A stretch of 64,000 nucleotides of DNA from Rhodoferax lacus (lineage in GTDB: Bacteria; Pseudomonadota; Gammaproteobacteria; Burkholderiales; Burkholderiaceae_C): positions 62,001 through 126,000 of the forward strand of contig NZ_QFZK01000011.1 of the NCBI RefSeq assembly GCF_003415675.1, read 5' to 3'. Made by a program: the position numbers and the translations under genes. Positions 61,511 to 64,000 of the stretch are shown here, piece after piece. Below the pieces are notes generated by a model. It was not told the origin of the DNA. It saw only the letters and a program-made list of their open reading frames with translations, and searched no databases. How positions within the stretch are numbered: the first letter of the stretch is position 1; the number at the start of each line of letters is the position of its first letter.

Positions 61511-62842
61511 TTAAGACTGGCAATCCGTTGGAGCGCGACGGGTCAGCTTCTTGTCGGCCAGGTATTTGTCAGCGCCGGCCTTGACCATGGGCTTGATGAT
61601 TTGCTCATCTGCCTGGTACCAGTCCGCACCCACGTTCCACTTGGCGCCGTCCCAGGTCTGCACACGCGCCCAGCTCGAACCCATATGGTCAGAGCAGCTG
61701 GTGCTGATGGGGCGAATCACGCCGGTCAGGCCCAGTGCGGCAAGCTTCTTGTCGTCCAGCGCCAGGTTCTCCAGGCCCCAGCGCACCTGCTCGCCAGTCA
61801 TGACCTTGCCCTTGCCAAAGCGCTCTTGTGCGCGGCGAACGGCTTCCACGCTCAGGGCCTGGATGATCACGCCACGCGTGTAGAGCACGGAGCCCACTTC
61901 GTCCTTGGGTCCAGTGCCCTGGCCCTTGTCATGCACCGTCTTCAGAATGTCCTGGATTACCTTGGGTTGCGTACCCGAGGTGTTGAGTGCCAGTGCGTTG
62001 TAGCCCTTGGCGCCCTCGCCCACGTCCTTCACGTCCGGCTCGGCACCGGCCCACCACACGCCATACATCTTGTCGCGCGGATAGCCGGTGGCTTGGGCTT
62101 CCTTGAGAGCGGTGGAGTTCATCACGCCCCAGCCCCACAGCAGCACGTAGTCAGGGCGGTTCTGGCGCACCTGCAGCCAGGCGGCCTTTTGGTCCACGCC
62201 GGGCGCTGTCACAGGGATCTTGGCCAGCTCAAAACCGAGTTGGCGCGCACGCTCCTCCAGCAGGGGAATAGGCTCTTTGCCAAACGGGCTGTCGTGGTAG
62301 ACCAGGGTGATCTTCTTGCCCTTGAGCTTGTCCAGGCCACCTTCTTTTTTGCCCAGGTGCTGGATCAGGATGTCGGCACCCGTCCAGTAGCTGCCCATCA
62401 GCGGGAAGTTCCACTTGAAGGCCTGGCCGTCCTGCGCCACCGAGAGACCGTAGCCCAAGGTGATGAGAGCCACCTTGTCGTTGACCACTTTTTCGGTCAG
62501 CGCAAAGGTGATGCCGGTGGCTTGCGGATCAAACAGGGCCACACCCGGCTTGCTTTTCAGACGCTCGTAGCATTCCACGCCGCGGTCGGTGGCGTAGCCG
62601 GTTTCGCATTCTTCAAAGGTGAGTTTCACACCGTTCACGCCGCCATCGCGGGCGTTGATCATCTTGATGTAGTCCTGCTTGCCGTTGGCCCATGGCACGC
62701 CATTGGGCGCGTAGGGCCCGGTGCGGTAGGACAGCAGCGGGAAAAACTGCTCCTTGGCTTGGGCAAAGGCGCTGGGTGCCGCCAGGCTGGAGGCAACGGC
62801 CACCACGAGGGCGGCTGAACGGGCTAGAGAAAAAAGCTTCAT
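61511..62842 (-). CDS. livK: Branched-chain amino-acid-type ABC transporter substrate-binding protein
   Basis: 443 residues. A signal peptide (MKLFSLARSAALVVAVASSL...SAFAQ) leads to a LivK/AmiC-type periplasmic fold: FFPLLSYRTGPYAPNGVPWANG (split), KMINARDGGVNG, LKGKKITLVYHDSPFG and DYVLLWGWGVMNSTALKEA. The length is above the amino-acid-binding average (~370), typical of members that bind aromatic or other acids. Paired here with an aryl-CoA-ligase-like gene, the ligand may be an aromatic carboxylate; this is inference. Confidence 0.88.
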   Translation of the reverse strand: MKLFSLARSAALVVAVASSLAAPSAFAQAKEQFFPLLSYRTGPYAPNGVPWANGKQDYIKMINARDGGVNGVKLTFEECETGYATDRGVECYERLKSKPGVALFDPQATGITFALTEKVVNDKVALITLGYGLSVAQDGQAFKWNFPLMGSYWTGADILIQHLGKKEGGLDKLKGKKITLVYHDSPFGKEPIPLLEERARQLGFELAKIPVTAPGVDQKAAWLQVRQNRPDYVLLWGWGVMNSTALKEAQATGYPRDKMYGVWWAGAEPDVKDVGEGAKGYNALALNTSGTQPKVIQDILKTVHDKGQGTGPKDEVGSVLYTRGVIIQALSVEAVRRAQERFGKGKVMTGEQVRWGLENLALDDKKLAALGLTGVIRPISTSCSDHMGSSWARVQTWDGAKWNVGADWYQADEQIIKPMVKAGADKYLADKKLTRRAPTDCQS

Positions 62843-62883
62843 ATGTCTCTCCTAAAAATTAAAGTGGTGAAGCACAGGGAAAA

Positions 62884-63960
62884 TCAATGAGGGAAGGGCC
62901 ATAGCCGCAGCTTCTGCTTGCCCACGGCCCAGAGCTTGGCCAGGCCATGCGGCTCCACAATCAGGAACCAGACAATCAGGCCACCAAACACCATCAACTC
63001 GGCATGCGACACGCTGGCGGTGGAAATCTCGAAACCAAACACACCGGTGATCGCAGGCAAAAACAGGTTGAGCGCAATTGGCAAGACCACGATGAAGGCT
63101 GCGCCAAAAAACGCACCCAATATAGAGCCCATGCCGCCGATGATGACCATGAACAGCAGCTTGAAACTCTGGTCCACCGAGAAGGCGGCGGGCTCCCAGG
63201 CACCCAGATAAATAAAAGCCCACAGACCACCGGCCACACCCACGATGAAGGAGCTGACCGCAAAGGCGCTCAGCTTGGCGTACATGGGGCGAATGCCGAT
63301 GACGGCTGCTGCCACATCCATGTCGCGGATGGCCATCCACTCGCGGCCCACGGCGCCGCGCACCAAATTCTTGGCCAGCAGCGCAATCACGGCCAGCAGC
63401 ACCAGGCAGAACCAGTACTTGGCCACCGGGCTCTCCAGCGACAGGCCAAACACCTGCAGGTTGTTGACCGACACCGAGCCCGACGACGAGTTGTTGGTGA
63501 ACCACTGCACGCGCAGAAACAGCCAGTCCGCAAAGAACTGCGCGGCCAGTGTGGCCACCGCCAGGTACAAGCCTTTGACCCGCAGGCTGGGCAGGCCGAA
63601 CAGCATGCCAAACAGCATGGCGCACACGCCCCCCAGCAGCAGCGCCACGACCAGCGGCATGCCGTCAATGCGCACAAAGAAGTTGTAGGCAGCATAGGCA
63701 CCCACCGCCATGAAGGCGCCCGAGCCCAGTGAGATCTGGCCGCAGTAGCCCACCAGAATATTCACACCCACAGCAGCGAGTGAAAAAATCAAAAAGGGAA
63801 TCAGGATGGCGCGGAAAATGTAGTCGCTGGCCAGCATGGGCACCACCGCAAAGCCCACGATCAGCAGCAGCGCCATGAAGATGCGGTCCTGGCGGATGGG
63901 CAGGATCTGCTGGTCCGCGCGGTAGCTGGTTTTGAATTGGCCGTTTTCTCTGTAGAACAT
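62884..63960 (-). CDS. livM: Branched-chain amino-acid-type ABC transporter permease
   Basis: 358 residues, about 9-10 spans. LivM signature: LVGYCGQISLGSGAFMAVGAY (~78-98), GAVGREWMAIRDMDVAAAVIG (~200-220) and the GGMGSILGAFFGAAF segment (~275). Forms the transmembrane pore with LivH. The start ATG 63960 gives MFYRENGQFKTSYRA. The binding-protein gene lies 41 bp downstream. Confidence 0.94.
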   Translation of the reverse strand: MFYRENGQFKTSYRADQQILPIRQDRIFMALLLIVGFAVVPMLASDYIFRAILIPFLIFSLAAVGVNILVGYCGQISLGSGAFMAVGAYAAYNFFVRIDGMPLVVALLLGGVCAMLFGMLFGLPSLRVKGLYLAVATLAAQFFADWLFLRVQWFTNNSSSGSVSVNNLQVFGLSLESPVAKYWFCLVLLAVIALLAKNLVRGAVGREWMAIRDMDVAAAVIGIRPMYAKLSAFAVSSFIVGVAGGLWAFIYLGAWEPAAFSVDQSFKLLFMVIIGGMGSILGAFFGAAFIVVLPIALNLFLPAITGVFGFEISTASVSHAELMVFGGLIVWFLIVEPHGLAKLWAVGKQKLRLWPFPH

Positions 63961-63984
63961 TTTTTTATCTCGAAAATCTTTTGG

Positions 63985-64000
63985 TTACGACACGCTTCGC
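63985..64000 (-). CDS. Possible last codons of an upstream liv permease gene (livH)
   Basis: The minus strand reads CGA AGC GTG TCG TAA just before the window edge, 24 bp upstream of livM. LivH usually precedes LivM, so these may be its final codons (R-S-V-S-stop). Five codons cannot establish this. Confidence 0.3.

Noticed and set aside
1..64000. CRISPR array, tRNA, rRNA or insertion sequences
   Set aside because: No regularly spaced direct repeats, tRNA cloverleaf, rRNA segment or transposase was recognised on either strand.

Overview
The window looks like chromosome of a betaproteobacterium of the order Burkholderiales, most likely family Comamonadaceae (Rhodoferax/Polaromonas-like). The grounds are the high G+C of most genes, the tripartite tricarboxylate transporter (Tct) operon with its own two-component system, a polyhydroxyalkanoate (PHA) gene group with an acyl-CoA-binding protein, a dapF-DUF484-xerC operon, and intergenic elements with C-run/G-run palindromes of a kind I associate with this family. 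This assignment comes from gene content and style; no database search was possible.

Layout. 1-6.9 kb holds housekeeping genes: a CobW-type GTPase (cut by the window edge), rlmI, xerC-DUF484-dapF, a metallo-beta-lactamase-fold hydrolase, an odd S4-domain pseudouridine-synthase-like protein and a CBS-pair protein. 7.0-7.5 kb is the RNase P RNA gene (rnpB), read leftward and divergent from cysK. 8.5-17.6 kb carries a VOC protein, a translationally overlapping FAD oxidoreductase / Cys-rich peptide / cupin trio, a CHRD lipoprotein, a DCC protein, htpX, a DUF3025 protein, pyrC with an overlapping HypT-like LysR regulator, and a TfoX-like protein. 17.6-21.2 kb has an ATM1-type ABC exporter, an acyl-CoA thioesterase, an MtfA-type peptidase and an Asr-like small periplasmic protein. 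21.2-26.5 kb is the tctED / tctCBA regulator-transporter locus. 26.5-29.2 kb has a cytochrome c' operon containing a 41-residue membrane peptide, a thioesterase, arfB and a TMEM165/GDT1-type transporter. 29.3-36.8 kb is a fatty-acid beta-oxidation cluster with a TetR regulator and a palindromic candidate operator. 36.8-41.4 kb has slmA, a two-component pair, argB and a MNT/HEPN toxin-antitoxin pair.

41.6-55.2 kb is a surface polysaccharide (O-antigen/capsule) locus, visibly A+T-rich between about 45.9 and 53.1 kb. It contains a WbpM-like 4,6-dehydratase, a PglC-like initiating phosphosugar transferase, a WbpV-like reductase, three GT2 glycosyltransferases, a Wzx flippase, two hexapeptide acyltransferases, a methyltransferase, two fucosyltransferases of different families (GT11 and GT10), and gmd-fcl for GDP-L-fucose. 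The genes read as one leftward unit that makes GDP-fucose, primes a lipid carrier with a dideoxy/amino sugar and builds a fucosylated glycan. No Wzy polymerase was recognised.

55.4-58.5 kb is a PHA/lipid group (phasin, TetR, TPR-like protein, acyl-CoA-binding protein, PHA-system protein, DUF1840). A decayed Fic-family gene follows at 58.5-59.2 kb. 59.2-64 kb is a branched-chain-amino-acid-type ABC transporter operon (LivF, LivK-like, LivM and perhaps the last codons of LivH) with a phenylacetate-CoA-ligase-like enzyme and an intergenic palindrome-rich repeat.

No CRISPR array, tRNA, rRNA operon, insertion sequence or prophage was found. The most unusual items are the fucosylated-glycan locus with GT10 plus GT11, the Fic remnant lacking its catalytic segment, the S4 pseudouridine-synthase-like protein with Glu at the catalytic Asp position, the MNT/HEPN pair beside the polysaccharide locus, and the repeat elements that intrude into genes or operons.
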